Source: Corticimicrobacter populi
GTDB lineage: Bacteria; Pseudomonadota; Gammaproteobacteria; Burkholderiales; Burkholderiaceae_B
Reading direction: 5' to 3'
Length of the DNA: 64,000 bases
NCBI RefSeq assembly: GCF_003123725.1
Contig: NZ_QETA01000006.1
Span: 186,001-250,000 of the forward strand
The position numbers were made by a program, and so were the translations under genes. Positions within the stretch are counted from its first letter, which is position 1. Each line of letters begins with the position of its first letter. Below the pieces are notes generated by a model. It was not told the origin of the DNA. It did no database searches and was given only the letters and a program-made list of their open reading frames with translations. This document shows positions 10,737-17,889 of this stretch, piece after piece.

Positions 10737-11246
10737 TCAATGTGTGTGCTTGCATGCTGCCGGTTGGGCCTGCTGCCTGCAGGACGGGCAGAGCGCACGG
10801 ATTTCCATCTCGTGACCGCTCAGTGAAAAGCCCGCCTGTGTCACGCGCTCGGCCAACTGGCGACTCATGGCCGGATCGCTGATCTCGGCCACCGCGCCGC
10901 AATGGGTACAGACGATCAGCAGGTCGTGCGGGTCGCCGTCGGCATCATGGCAGGCGATCCAGGCGTTGACGGCATCCAGTCTGTGTACGAGGCCGGCTTC
11001 AACCAGGAAGTCGAGGGCGCGATAGACGGTGGGCGGCGCAGAGCCCGGATGTATGCTGCGCATGGTGTCGAGCAACTCATAGGCTTTGAGGCTGCGACCG
11101 TGGCGCAGCAGCAACTCGAGGACCGTGCGACGGATCTGTGTGAGCTTGAGTCCCTGCCGCAGGCAGAGCGCTTCGGCAGTCTGCAGGCGTGCCTGGATGG
11201 TGGCGTCGTCGGGCGTGCCGCTGGCGGCGGCCGGTGCTGTCGTCAT
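10737..11246 (-). CDS. zur: Zinc uptake regulator Zur (Fur family)
   Basis: Zur represses zinc-import genes when zinc is bound. The 169-residue protein has the Fur winged helix (LKLTQIRRTVLELLL, APPTVYRALDFLVEAGLVHRLD in two parts) and the structural-zinc cysteines CTHC and CPSC in the C-domain. Histidines lie at HDADGDPHD, and the tail KHTH is His-rich. ATG 11246 follows an AGGGGG ribosome-binding site; the frame could reach 11372 but that would cross the operator. Zur rather than Fur is chosen because the gene is divergent from znuCBA and a Zur box lies between them. The operator position implies autoregulation. Confidence 0.92.
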   Translation of the reverse strand: MTTAPAAASGTPDDATIQARLQTAEALCLRQGLKLTQIRRTVLELLLRHGRSLKAYELLDTMRSIHPGSAPPTVYRALDFLVEAGLVHRLDAVNAWIACHDADGDPHDLLIVCTHCGAVAEISDPAMSRQLAERVTQAGFSLSGHEMEIRALCPSCRQQAQPAACKHTH

Positions 11247-11356
11247 GGTGGCACCCCCTATGGTGACTGGCAATCGATAGGCCGGAATAATGAATAGGCC
11301 AGAAAAAGCAAAGACTTGGACATTAGCAGAAAAATGCCTGGCACGGCAAATCTGCA

Positions 11357-11371
11357 TGATATGATATAACA
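11357..11371. promoter_or_regulatory. Zur box between zur and the znu operon
   Basis: The minus strand reads TGTTATATCATATCA, which agrees with the Neisseria Zur consensus TGTTATDWHATAACA at 14 of 15 positions. It is embedded in a wider imperfect dyad (GATAT...ATATC). A related box (TGTTATATCATTGCT) precedes the ZnuD-like receptor at 21662. Confidence 0.78.
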
Positions 11372-11433
11372 TTAAAATATCAACAACGCATCAGGGCAAA
11401 GTTGCAAGGCACTGTTGCCTGCCTGTTATTGTC

Positions 11434-11613
11434 ATGCCGACCCTTCCAGAACGTCCTCCCTGTCACGCCGATGCGCATGATCATGCGCATACGCACTGCA
11501 AGCCCGACCCCTATCGCTCGGCTTTCCTGGCCTCGGCGGCGGGACGCCTGCCCTGGGCCCTGGCTGTCAGTGTCGTCATCTGGGGCGCGCTGTATTGGGC
11601 GATGCAGGTCTGA
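11434..11613 (+). CDS. Small His-rich single-pass membrane protein at the head of the znu operon
   Basis: This 59-codon frame is too short for most gene callers. The N-terminus is CHADAHDHAHTHC (residues 10-22): five histidines, two aspartates and two cysteines, an evident metal-binding patch. Residues 38-57 (RLPWALAVSVVIWGALYWAM) form one hydrophobic helix. The stop lies 4 nt before znuC, and the frame lies between the Zur box and znuC, so it should be co-transcribed and zinc-repressed. The Shine-Dalgarno sequence is weak. I do not recognise a family. It might hold zinc for ZnuC/ZnuB at the inner membrane, or it could be a leader peptide; both are inference. Confidence 0.7.
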   Translation: MPTLPERPPCHADAHDHAHTHCKPDPYRSAFLASAAGRLPWALAVSVVIWGALYWAMQV

Positions 11614-11617
11614 GCCA

Positions 11618-12367
11618 ATGAGTTCTGCATCCAACGTGGCGTCCGCAGCCGCCGTGCCGGCCATCGCGCTCGAAGAAGCAGCATTTGGCTGGCCGACCGG
11701 TATCGTGACCCGGGACGTGTCCGGCGCTTTCGAGCAGGGTTCCCTGACAGCCATCGTGGGCCCCAACGGGGCAGGCAAATCCACGCTGCTCAAGGGCATC
11801 ATGGGGATGCTCAAGCCGGCCCATGGCCGTGTGGTACGTTGCCCTGGTCCGGCAGGGGAGATCGCCTGGTTGCCACAGGCCGCCGACCTCGATCGGCAGT
11901 TCCCAATCACTGTCTATGACCTGGTGGCCATGGGGGCCTGGCGTCAGGTCGGTCCCTGGGGAGCCTTGCGGGGCCGACACTTGCGCTTGGTGGACGAGGC
12001 CTTGCAGGCGGTGGGCCTGACCCGCTGCACGCATTGGCTGATCGAGGCGCTGTCGGGTGGGCAGATGCAGCGTGCGCTGTTTGCGCGCATGCTGCTGCAG
12101 GATGCGCCGGTCCTGCTGATGGATGAACCGTTTGCTGCTGTGGATAGCGAGACCATCGATGTGCTGATGGCCCTGATCCGGCAGTGGCACAACCAGGGGC
12201 GCACCATCATTGCCGTGTTGCATGATCTGGACCTGGTGCGCGAGCATTTTCCGCGCACGCTGCTGCTGGCGCGACGGCCGATCGCCTGGGGCGATACCGC
12301 CACGGTATTGAGTGATGACAATCTGAGGCTGGCGCGCAAATCCTGCGATGCCGCGTTCTGGGGCTGA
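11618..12367 (+). CDS. znuC: Zinc ABC transporter ATP-binding protein ZnuC
   Basis: It is the ATPase of the high-affinity zinc importer ZnuABC on the inner-membrane cytoplasmic face. The 249-residue protein has Walker A GPNGAGKST, the signature LSGGQMQRALFAR, Walker B VLLMDEPFAAVD and the switch histidine in AVLHDLD. The frame is open back to 11402, but the domain begins only after MSSASNVAS, so ATG 11618 is used; it follows the small His-rich gene by 4 nt. znuB begins 2 nt after the stop. A manganese or iron chelate ABC ATPase would look similar; zur and His-rich ZnuA decide for zinc. Confidence 0.93.
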   Translation: MSSASNVASAAAVPAIALEEAAFGWPTGIVTRDVSGAFEQGSLTAIVGPNGAGKSTLLKGIMGMLKPAHGRVVRCPGPAGEIAWLPQAADLDRQFPITVYDLVAMGAWRQVGPWGALRGRHLRLVDEALQAVGLTRCTHWLIEALSGGQMQRALFARMLLQDAPVLLMDEPFAAVDSETIDVLMALIRQWHNQGRTIIAVLHDLDLVREHFPRTLLLARRPIAWGDTATVLSDDNLRLARKSCDAAFWG

Positions 12368-12369
12368 GC

Positions 12370-13266
12370 ATGGTGCTGGTGGATATCCTGTTTTCTCCCT
12401 TCATCGAGTTCAGCTTCATGCGCCGGGCGCTGGCGGGGGCCAGTGCACTGGCCCTGAGTTCCGCACCGCTGGGCGTGTTTCTGGTGTTGCGACGCATGAG
12501 CCTGGTGGGCGATGCCATGGCACATGCGATCCTGCCGGGGGTGGCGGCCGGTTTCCTGGTGGCCGGCCTGTCGCTGACGGCCATGATGCTGGGCGGGCTG
12601 GTGACAGGCCTGGCCGTGGCGCTGCTGGCCGGGCTGGTATCACGGGTCACGCCGTTGCGCGAGGATGCCAGTTTTGCCGCGTTCTACCTGATTTCCCTGG
12701 GGCTGGGGGTGTTGCTGGTGTCGTTGCGGGGCTCCAACATGGACCTGCTACATGTACTGTTCGGCACGGTCTTGGGCCTGGACGACAGTGCGCTCATCCT
12801 GATGGCGGCCTGCGCCACGCTGACGCTGCTGACGCTGTCGGTGATCTATCGGTTGTTGATCGCCGAGTGTCTGGATCCGGGCTTTCTGCGCGCCATTGGC
12901 GGCAACGGTCCGGCGGTACACATGGTGTTCCTGGTCCTGGTGGTGGCCAATCTGGTGGCAGGCTTTCAGGTGCTGGGCACGCTGATGGCGGTGGGCCTGA
13001 TGATGCTGCCGGCAGCCACGGCGCGCTTCTGGGTACGCACCGTCGGACGACAGATCGTGGTGGCCGGCCTGTGGGGCGTGGCCTCCAGCGTGCTCGGCCT
13101 GCTGCTTTCCTATCACTTCGATGTGCCGGCGTCGCCGGCCATCATTCTGGTTGCGGGCAGCGGCTATCTCGCATCGATCTTTTTCGGTACCTACGGCGGT
13201 GTCTGTCGGCGCACGCGTTATGCCCAGGGGCAAAACGCGCAGGCGGCCAGCCAGCAGGTGCAGTAG
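12370..13266 (+). CDS. znuB: Zinc ABC transporter permease ZnuB
   Basis: This is the ABC-3 family membrane component of the zinc importer. The 298-residue protein is almost wholly hydrophobic, with about eight predicted membrane helices. It carries the family segment LRRMSLVGDAMAHAILPGVAAGF (in two parts, near residues 41-63), including the conserved histidine, and the later GTLMAVGLMMLPAATARFW coupling region. It sits 2 nt after znuC and 36 nt before znuA. The tail (about 25 residues) is polar and Gln-rich and probably cytoplasmic. Confidence 0.93.
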   Translation: MVLVDILFSPFIEFSFMRRALAGASALALSSAPLGVFLVLRRMSLVGDAMAHAILPGVAAGFLVAGLSLTAMMLGGLVTGLAVALLAGLVSRVTPLREDASFAAFYLISLGLGVLLVSLRGSNMDLLHVLFGTVLGLDDSALILMAACATLTLLTLSVIYRLLIAECLDPGFLRAIGGNGPAVHMVFLVLVVANLVAGFQVLGTLMAVGLMMLPAATARFWVRTVGRQIVVAGLWGVASSVLGLLLSYHFDVPASPAIILVAGSGYLASIFFGTYGGVCRRTRYAQGQNAQAASQQVQ

Positions 13267-13302
13267 CGTGTATCGGCTTCGGTCATGAAACAGGAGAAAG
13301 CA

Positions 13303-14478
13303 ATGAGTCAGGATGAGTCGCGGGCAGGCAGTCGTGAGCAACGTGCGTTGCGCAGGTATTCACTGAAGGCGCTGGCCGGAGCCGTGGTGGTGGCGCTGTG
13401 CCCGGCAGGGGCAGCCTGGGCGGCAGATGCGCCCTTGAAGGCGGTGGCCAGCTTTTCCATCCTGGGCGATCTGGTGCGTGAAGTGGGCGGGGATCATGTC
13501 GAGCTGACGACGCTGGTCGGTCCCGATGGCGATGCCCATGTCTACGAACCGACACCGGCCAATGTCAGGAGCCTGAGCCAGGCGCAGATCCTGTTCGTCA
13601 ATGGTTTGAATTTCGAGTCCTGGATGCCGCGTCTGGTGAAGTCGTCCGGTTATGCGGGGCCGATGATCGAAGCCAGCAAGGGTATCCATCCACGCGCCTT
13701 CGGTGCAGAGGATGACGCGGTCGGGCAGGCCCACGATGCGGATCATGGTCATGATGCGCAGCATGCACATGACCATGAACACGCGTCGGCAGCAGCGGCC
13801 ACCCATGATCACGAGCATGCCCATGCCGAGGATCATCATGAGCACGATCATGATCATGAGGCTCATGCGCATGATCACGATCATGGCGCAGCGTCGAACG
13901 GTCACGCACACGAGCATGCCCATGCCCATGCCCATACGCACGAGCACGGCGCAGCCGACCCGCACGCATGGCAAAGCCTGGGCAATGCCGAGGTCTATGT
14001 CAACAACATCGCAGCGGGTCTGGCGCAGGTCGATCCCGCGCATGCAGACGAATACCGGCGCAATGCCGACAGCTATATTCTGCGCCTGAAGGCGCTGGAT
14101 GCCCGTCTCAAGGAAGCGTTTGCCGCTATCCCGTCCGGACGTCGCACGCTGGTGACTTCCCACGAATCATTTGGCTACCTGGGCGATGCCTATGGGCTGA
14201 AGATCCTGGCACCTGCTGGCGTTTCGACTGATGCCGAGCCTTCTGCCGCCACGGTGGCAGCGATCATCCGTCAGCTCAGGGAGGCAGGCGTGCAGGCCGT
14301 TTTCATGGAAAATATCAGCAACCCGCGTTTGGTCGAGCAGATATCACGTGAAACCGGTGCCCGAGTCGGTGGAACCCTCTATTCCGATGCCTTGTCCAAG
14401 CCGGGTCAGCCTGCTGCGACCTACCTGGACATGTACGAATGGAATACCCGTCAGATTCTCGACGCATTGCACCCCTGA
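13303..14478 (+). CDS. znuA: Periplasmic zinc-binding protein ZnuA with long His-rich loop
   Basis: It captures zinc in the periplasm for ZnuBC. The 391-residue protein has a signal peptide (RRYSLKALAGAVVVAL...AWA, cleaved near residue 40). Metal-ligand histidines are seen in DAHVYEP (H79) and DPHAWQ (H221), followed by TSHESFGY. Between them, residues 144-215 are almost entirely His, Asp, Glu and Ala, one of the longest such loops for this family, and are expected to gather zinc. ATG 13303 is chosen because CAGGAG precedes it; ATG 13285 would place that site inside the gene. The DUF1007 gene starts inside its last 40 bases. Confidence 0.93.
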   Translation: MSQDESRAGSREQRALRRYSLKALAGAVVVALCPAGAAWAADAPLKAVASFSILGDLVREVGGDHVELTTLVGPDGDAHVYEPTPANVRSLSQAQILFVNGLNFESWMPRLVKSSGYAGPMIEASKGIHPRAFGAEDDAVGQAHDADHGHDAQHAHDHEHASAAAATHDHEHAHAEDHHEHDHDHEAHAHDHDHGAASNGHAHEHAHAHAHTHEHGAADPHAWQSLGNAEVYVNNIAAGLAQVDPAHADEYRRNADSYILRLKALDARLKEAFAAIPSGRRTLVTSHESFGYLGDAYGLKILAPAGVSTDAEPSAATVAAIIRQLREAGVQAVFMENISNPRLVEQISRETGARVGGTLYSDALSKPGQPAATYLDMYEWNTRQILDALHP

Positions 14479-15179
14479 AACGCCTGGTTGCTGCCGTGGC
14501 TTTGACACTGGTCCCGCTTTGCGGAGCCCAGGCCCATCCACATATGTGGATCAATGCCACGGTGGATTTCCGATTCGATGCGCAGGGCCGTCTGGCCGCG
14601 CTCGAAGAACACTGGGATTTTGACGAGATGTTTTCGTCCTATGCGCTGATGGGCGTGACCAAGCAGAAGGGGGGCGGCTATGCTGACAAGACATTGCAGG
14701 AGATGGTCAGTCCCTGGATGGAGGCGCTCGGCGATCCCATTTCGCACTATTTCACGCGTGTCAGCCTGATGGACCACGAGCTGCCGACTGTTGCGCCTAC
14801 CGAATATTCGGGCCGCTGGGTTGCCGACAGCAGCCAGCTCGGGCTGACCTTCACGCTGCCGCTGGTGCAGCCGCTGGCACTGGCACCGGGGCAGACATTG
14901 GAGGTGTCCATCCAGGACCCGACGTTTTTCGTGGCATACGATTTCACCGGCGAAAACCCTGTGACGGGCGCACCGCCGCCACCTTCCTTCAAACCGTTCA
15001 GACTGGTGAATGCGCCGGCGGGCTGTGGGGTCCGCTATGTGCCGCCCAGGGAACTGGACTGGCAGACCATGGCCCGCCTGGCCGAGATCCCCGAGGATGC
15101 CGATCCTGAAAGCATGCCCGCCGACCTACTCGAAGCCGCAGGCCAATTGCAGCACAGGTTGTTGTTGACATGCGGCTGA
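14439..15179 (+). CDS. DUF1007 family periplasmic protein of the zinc operon
   Basis: DUF1007 proteins are secreted, have no proven activity, and are typically found beside NicO-family metal transporters. The 246-residue sequence has a signal peptide ending SLCGAQA-like (LVPLCGAQAHPH), so the mature N-terminus would begin HPHMW, a probable metal ligand. ATG 14439 overlaps znuA by 40 nt in another frame, a sign of coupling; no later ATG precedes the signal peptide. The gene ends 10 nt inside the NicO gene. The likely job is to bind zinc and pass it to, or gate, the neighbouring transporter. That is inference from context. Confidence 0.85.
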   Translation: MEYPSDSRRIAPLKRLVAAVALTLVPLCGAQAHPHMWINATVDFRFDAQGRLAALEEHWDFDEMFSSYALMGVTKQKGGGYADKTLQEMVSPWMEALGDPISHYFTRVSLMDHELPTVAPTEYSGRWVADSSQLGLTFTLPLVQPLALAPGQTLEVSIQDPTFFVAYDFTGENPVTGAPPPPSFKPFRLVNAPAGCGVRYVPPRELDWQTMARLAEIPEDADPESMPADLLEAAGQLQHRLLLTCG

Positions 15180-16243
15180 GGGCAATCCACGGCAGGCAAG
15201 GCTGGGGCGGATCATGTTGGCCTGGCCTGCTGGTGGGGATGGTCATGGTATTGCTGCTGTTGGGGGTGTCATCGGCCTGGGCGCAGGGGCATCCTTTCGC
15301 GGTCGGCGTGCCAGCACCGCCGCCTGCACCGGACGGCTGGCTGGGCCGGTTTGCCGCGTGGGTGTCGGAATGGCAGAGCCTCTTCTACCGCCAGTTGACC
15401 GGTGCTGTCCGCAGTTGGCAGGGGGGCGGGCAGGGCTGGTGGCTGGTCGGGTTGTCTTTCGCCTATGGCGTTTTCCATGCACTCGGGCCTGGGCACGGCA
15501 AGGCGGTGCTGGCTTCCTACGTGCTGGCGAATCGGGAAACGGTACGCAATGGTGCCGTGCTGGCCATGCTGTCGGCGCTTCTGCAGGCGCTGGTCGCCGT
15601 ATTGCTGATCGGTGGACTGGGCTGGCTGCTGGGCTGGCATGGGGCGGCGGTGACGCGTGCCGCCACCCAGATGGAAATCGTGGCCTATGCAATGGTGGCC
15701 GGATTGGGAGCCTGGATGTTGTGGCGACAGGTCGGGCAATGGCGCGCGGCCAGGCGGCAGCCTGTCGGGCTGTTTGGCACGGCGACCTTGCGGAGTGACG
15801 CTGCCGGTCAGGATGGCAGGGGGGGCTACAGGCGCTTGCGCTATGCCGGTGTGCGTGGCGAGGCTGGATGTGACTGTGGTCACGGCCATCTTCCTGCCCC
15901 TGCGCTGGTGGCAGGCCGGCTGGATTGGCACAAGGCCTGGGTGGCCCTGCTCTCGATGGGGCTGCGGCCCTGCAGTGGTGCGTTGATCGTGCTGGCCTTT
16001 GCCATGGCGCAGGATTTTTTTCTGGCTGGCGTCGTGGCCGCGCTGGCGATGGGGGTGGGGACCGGGTTGACGGTGTCGCTGCTGGCGGCTGGGGCCTTGT
16101 CGGCTGAGCGGCTGACATTGCGCCTGCCATTGCAGACGCGCCATACGCAGTGGTTGCGCCGGCTGATTGCCGCGTGCGCGGCCCTCATGGTGCTGCTGCT
16201 CGGGCTGGCTTTGCTGGCAGGGGCGCTGGCCGCATATCGTTGA
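15170..16243 (+). CDS. NicO/RcnA-family divalent metal transporter
   Basis: This is a 357-residue polytopic membrane protein. A signal-like first helix (residues 18-38) is followed by about six helices. The family motif HALGPGHGKAV is at 103-113, and the second conserved block LRPCSGALIVLAFA is near 265. NicO members move nickel or cobalt, usually outward. Here the gene is the last of the zinc operon after DUF1007, so zinc may be the substrate, perhaps export from the cytoplasm or release into the periplasm. A short cytoplasmic loop has CDCGHGH. It overlaps the DUF1007 stop by 10 nt. Direction and metal cannot be read from sequence. Confidence 0.8.
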   Translation: MRLRAIHGRQGWGGSCWPGLLVGMVMVLLLLGVSSAWAQGHPFAVGVPAPPPAPDGWLGRFAAWVSEWQSLFYRQLTGAVRSWQGGGQGWWLVGLSFAYGVFHALGPGHGKAVLASYVLANRETVRNGAVLAMLSALLQALVAVLLIGGLGWLLGWHGAAVTRAATQMEIVAYAMVAGLGAWMLWRQVGQWRAARRQPVGLFGTATLRSDAAGQDGRGGYRRLRYAGVRGEAGCDCGHGHLPAPALVAGRLDWHKAWVALLSMGLRPCSGALIVLAFAMAQDFFLAGVVAALAMGVGTGLTVSLLAAGALSAERLTLRLPLQTRHTQWLRRLIAACAALMVLLLGLALLAGALAAYR

Positions 16244-16324
16244 ATGACGTGGCAGGTGGCGTTTTCATAATGTATTATGGGAATGGTTTTTATTTTTCTT
16301 GTTGCCTGCCTCCGCCGGCCCGCC

Positions 16325-16876
16325 ATGACCGCCGAAGATCCCGCTGTTGCCGATGCCCCCTTGCCCAATACCCCAGCGCAGACTTTGCTGACTGCGCTGG
16401 TGGCGCATTACGATGACCTGGTGGCGCATGTGCAGCGCCGCTTTGGCCGGCGCGACATGGCACACGAAGTGGTACACGATGCCTGGTTGCAATTGCGCGG
16501 CCGGGGTGCCTCGCGCGAGCCTGTCCGTACTCCTCTCGGGCTGTTGCGCCGCATTCTGCATGATCTGGCGGTGGACCATATGCGTGCCGCCGATGCTCGC
16601 CATGCCGTCGTGTGTCCCATGGATGAGTTGCCGGAGACGGCTTGCCCGCTTCCGGCGCTCGAGCAGGCGCTGGCTGCTCGTCAGGAGTTGGCGCGACTCG
16701 CCCATGCGATCGAGACATTGACGCCACGCTGCCGCGATGTGTTCATCCTTCATAAAATTCATGGCCTATCGCAGCGAGACGTGGCCGACACGCTGCAGAT
16801 TTCCCTGAAGACCGTCGAGAAGCATCTGCGGCTGGGCATGCATGCCTGCCGGCGATACTTGCAGGAGGGGGCGTGA
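16325..16876 (+). CDS. ECF sigma factor, FecI-like
   Basis: It is a 183-residue sigma-70 family protein of the iron-starvation (FecI) class that would direct transcription of the TonB receptor downstream. Region 2 is seen in LVAHYDDLVAHVQRRFGRRDMAHEVVHDAWLQL (in parts), and region 4 in LTPRCRDVFILHKIHGLSQRDVADTLQISLKTVEKHL. The start is uncertain. ATG 16325 gives a normal N-terminus but no clear ribosome-binding site; ATG 16277 would add a hydrophobic stretch unlike sigma factors. The stop overlaps the FecR start by 1 nt. It forms a standard sigma/anti-sigma/receptor module. Confidence 0.88.
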   Translation: MTAEDPAVADAPLPNTPAQTLLTALVAHYDDLVAHVQRRFGRRDMAHEVVHDAWLQLRGRGASREPVRTPLGLLRRILHDLAVDHMRAADARHAVVCPMDELPETACPLPALEQALAARQELARLAHAIETLTPRCRDVFILHKIHGLSQRDVADTLQISLKTVEKHLRLGMHACRRYLQEGA

Positions 16877-17811
16877 TGTCACATCCAGGCATGGATGACA
16901 GCGCATCATCGCAGGCGACCGCGCAAGAGCCGGGCATGAGCGAGGGGGCGCCGGGTGTGGATGCGGCCCTGGCCAGGCATCTGGCGGAATTGCAGGCGCA
17001 GTTCCCGCTGCCCGATCTGGATCGCATGCGTGCGGCTGCCATGCTGCGTGCGCGCCAACGCAAGCGCCGGACCGCCACGGCAGCCTGTACGCTGCTGGCC
17101 GCTCTGCTGGGCGGCACCTACTGGCTGGATCCGGCCTATCGCGTCGAAACCATGACGACCCTGGCAGGTGAGCAGCGTACATGGCCATTGACCGATGGTT
17201 CGACGGTGGTCCTCGATACCGGCACGGAAATACAGGTGGCCTGGCATGTGCGCAGCCGGCGTGCCGTGCTGGCGCAGGGGCAGGCGTACTTCGATGTCGC
17301 GCGTTCGTCGTGGCGTCCCTTCAGTGTCGATGCCGGATTGGCCGAAGTGACCGTGACGGGCACTTCCTTTGATGTCGACCGTGGCCGTGAGCAAGTCGAT
17401 GTGAGACTCTACGAAGGATCCGTGGCCGTTCAGCGTACGGATGCCGGATCGTCTTCTGGACCCTCTGCGTGGCAGTTGCGTCCGGGGCAGGCGCTACGGG
17501 TAGGGGCGGAGGCCGTGCTGCCGTATGCCGTCGTTGCGGGTGAGGCGCGTCCGGCCTGGGCCGATGGCCTGCTGGTGTTCGAGCAATTGCCGCTGGCTGA
17601 TGCGCTGGCGCAGATCCAGCGTTATCGTCCGGAACGGATCATGCTGGACGATCCTTCCCTGGCGGGGCTGCGTGTGTCCGGGGTCTTCCAGATTGCCCAG
17701 GCGGCGCGGATTTTCGACCTGTTGCCACGCGTCTGGCCTGTGCAGGTTGATCAGCAGGCAGATGAAATACACGTGCGTGCCGCAGGTGCGCCAAAAAGAA
17801 ACGATATGTAA
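16876..17811 (+). CDS. FecR-family anti-sigma/sigma regulator
   Basis: This inner-membrane protein senses the state of a TonB receptor through its periplasmic domain and controls the partner sigma factor. The 311-residue sequence has a cytoplasmic N-domain (about 1-62), one membrane helix (about 65-84, TAACTLLAALLGGTYW) and the FecR domain starting LAGEQRTWPLTDGSTVVLDTGTEI (in parts). The C-terminal FEQLPLADALAQIQRYRP block resembles a secretin/STN-like fold. ATG 16876 follows a GGAGGGGG site; GTG 16873 is also possible. The receptor gene with a matching STN signalling domain lies 78 nt further on. Confidence 0.88.
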   Translation: MSHPGMDDSASSQATAQEPGMSEGAPGVDAALARHLAELQAQFPLPDLDRMRAAAMLRARQRKRRTATAACTLLAALLGGTYWLDPAYRVETMTTLAGEQRTWPLTDGSTVVLDTGTEIQVAWHVRSRRAVLAQGQAYFDVARSSWRPFSVDAGLAEVTVTGTSFDVDRGREQVDVRLYEGSVAVQRTDAGSSSGPSAWQLRPGQALRVGAEAVLPYAVVAGEARPAWADGLLVFEQLPLADALAQIQRYRPERIMLDDPSLAGLRVSGVFQIAQAARIFDLLPRVWPVQVDQQADEIHVRAAGAPKRNDM

Positions 17812-17889
17812 TTTCAGGTAGGGTTTCCGTGCGTTGAATACGGCTATGTGAGCAGACCCGTCTCTTTGGCTGATTTCAAGGAACCTTTC

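Noticed and set aside
11402-11617. Longer start for znuC
   Set aside because: The extra residues are Arg/Cys-rich without homology and lie over the small His-rich gene in another frame; the ATP-binding domain begins after 11618.
13740-13960. Simple-sequence DNA repeat in znuA
   Set aside because: The repeated CAT/GAT/CAC codons encode the His/Asp loop expected in ZnuA; not a separate repeat element.
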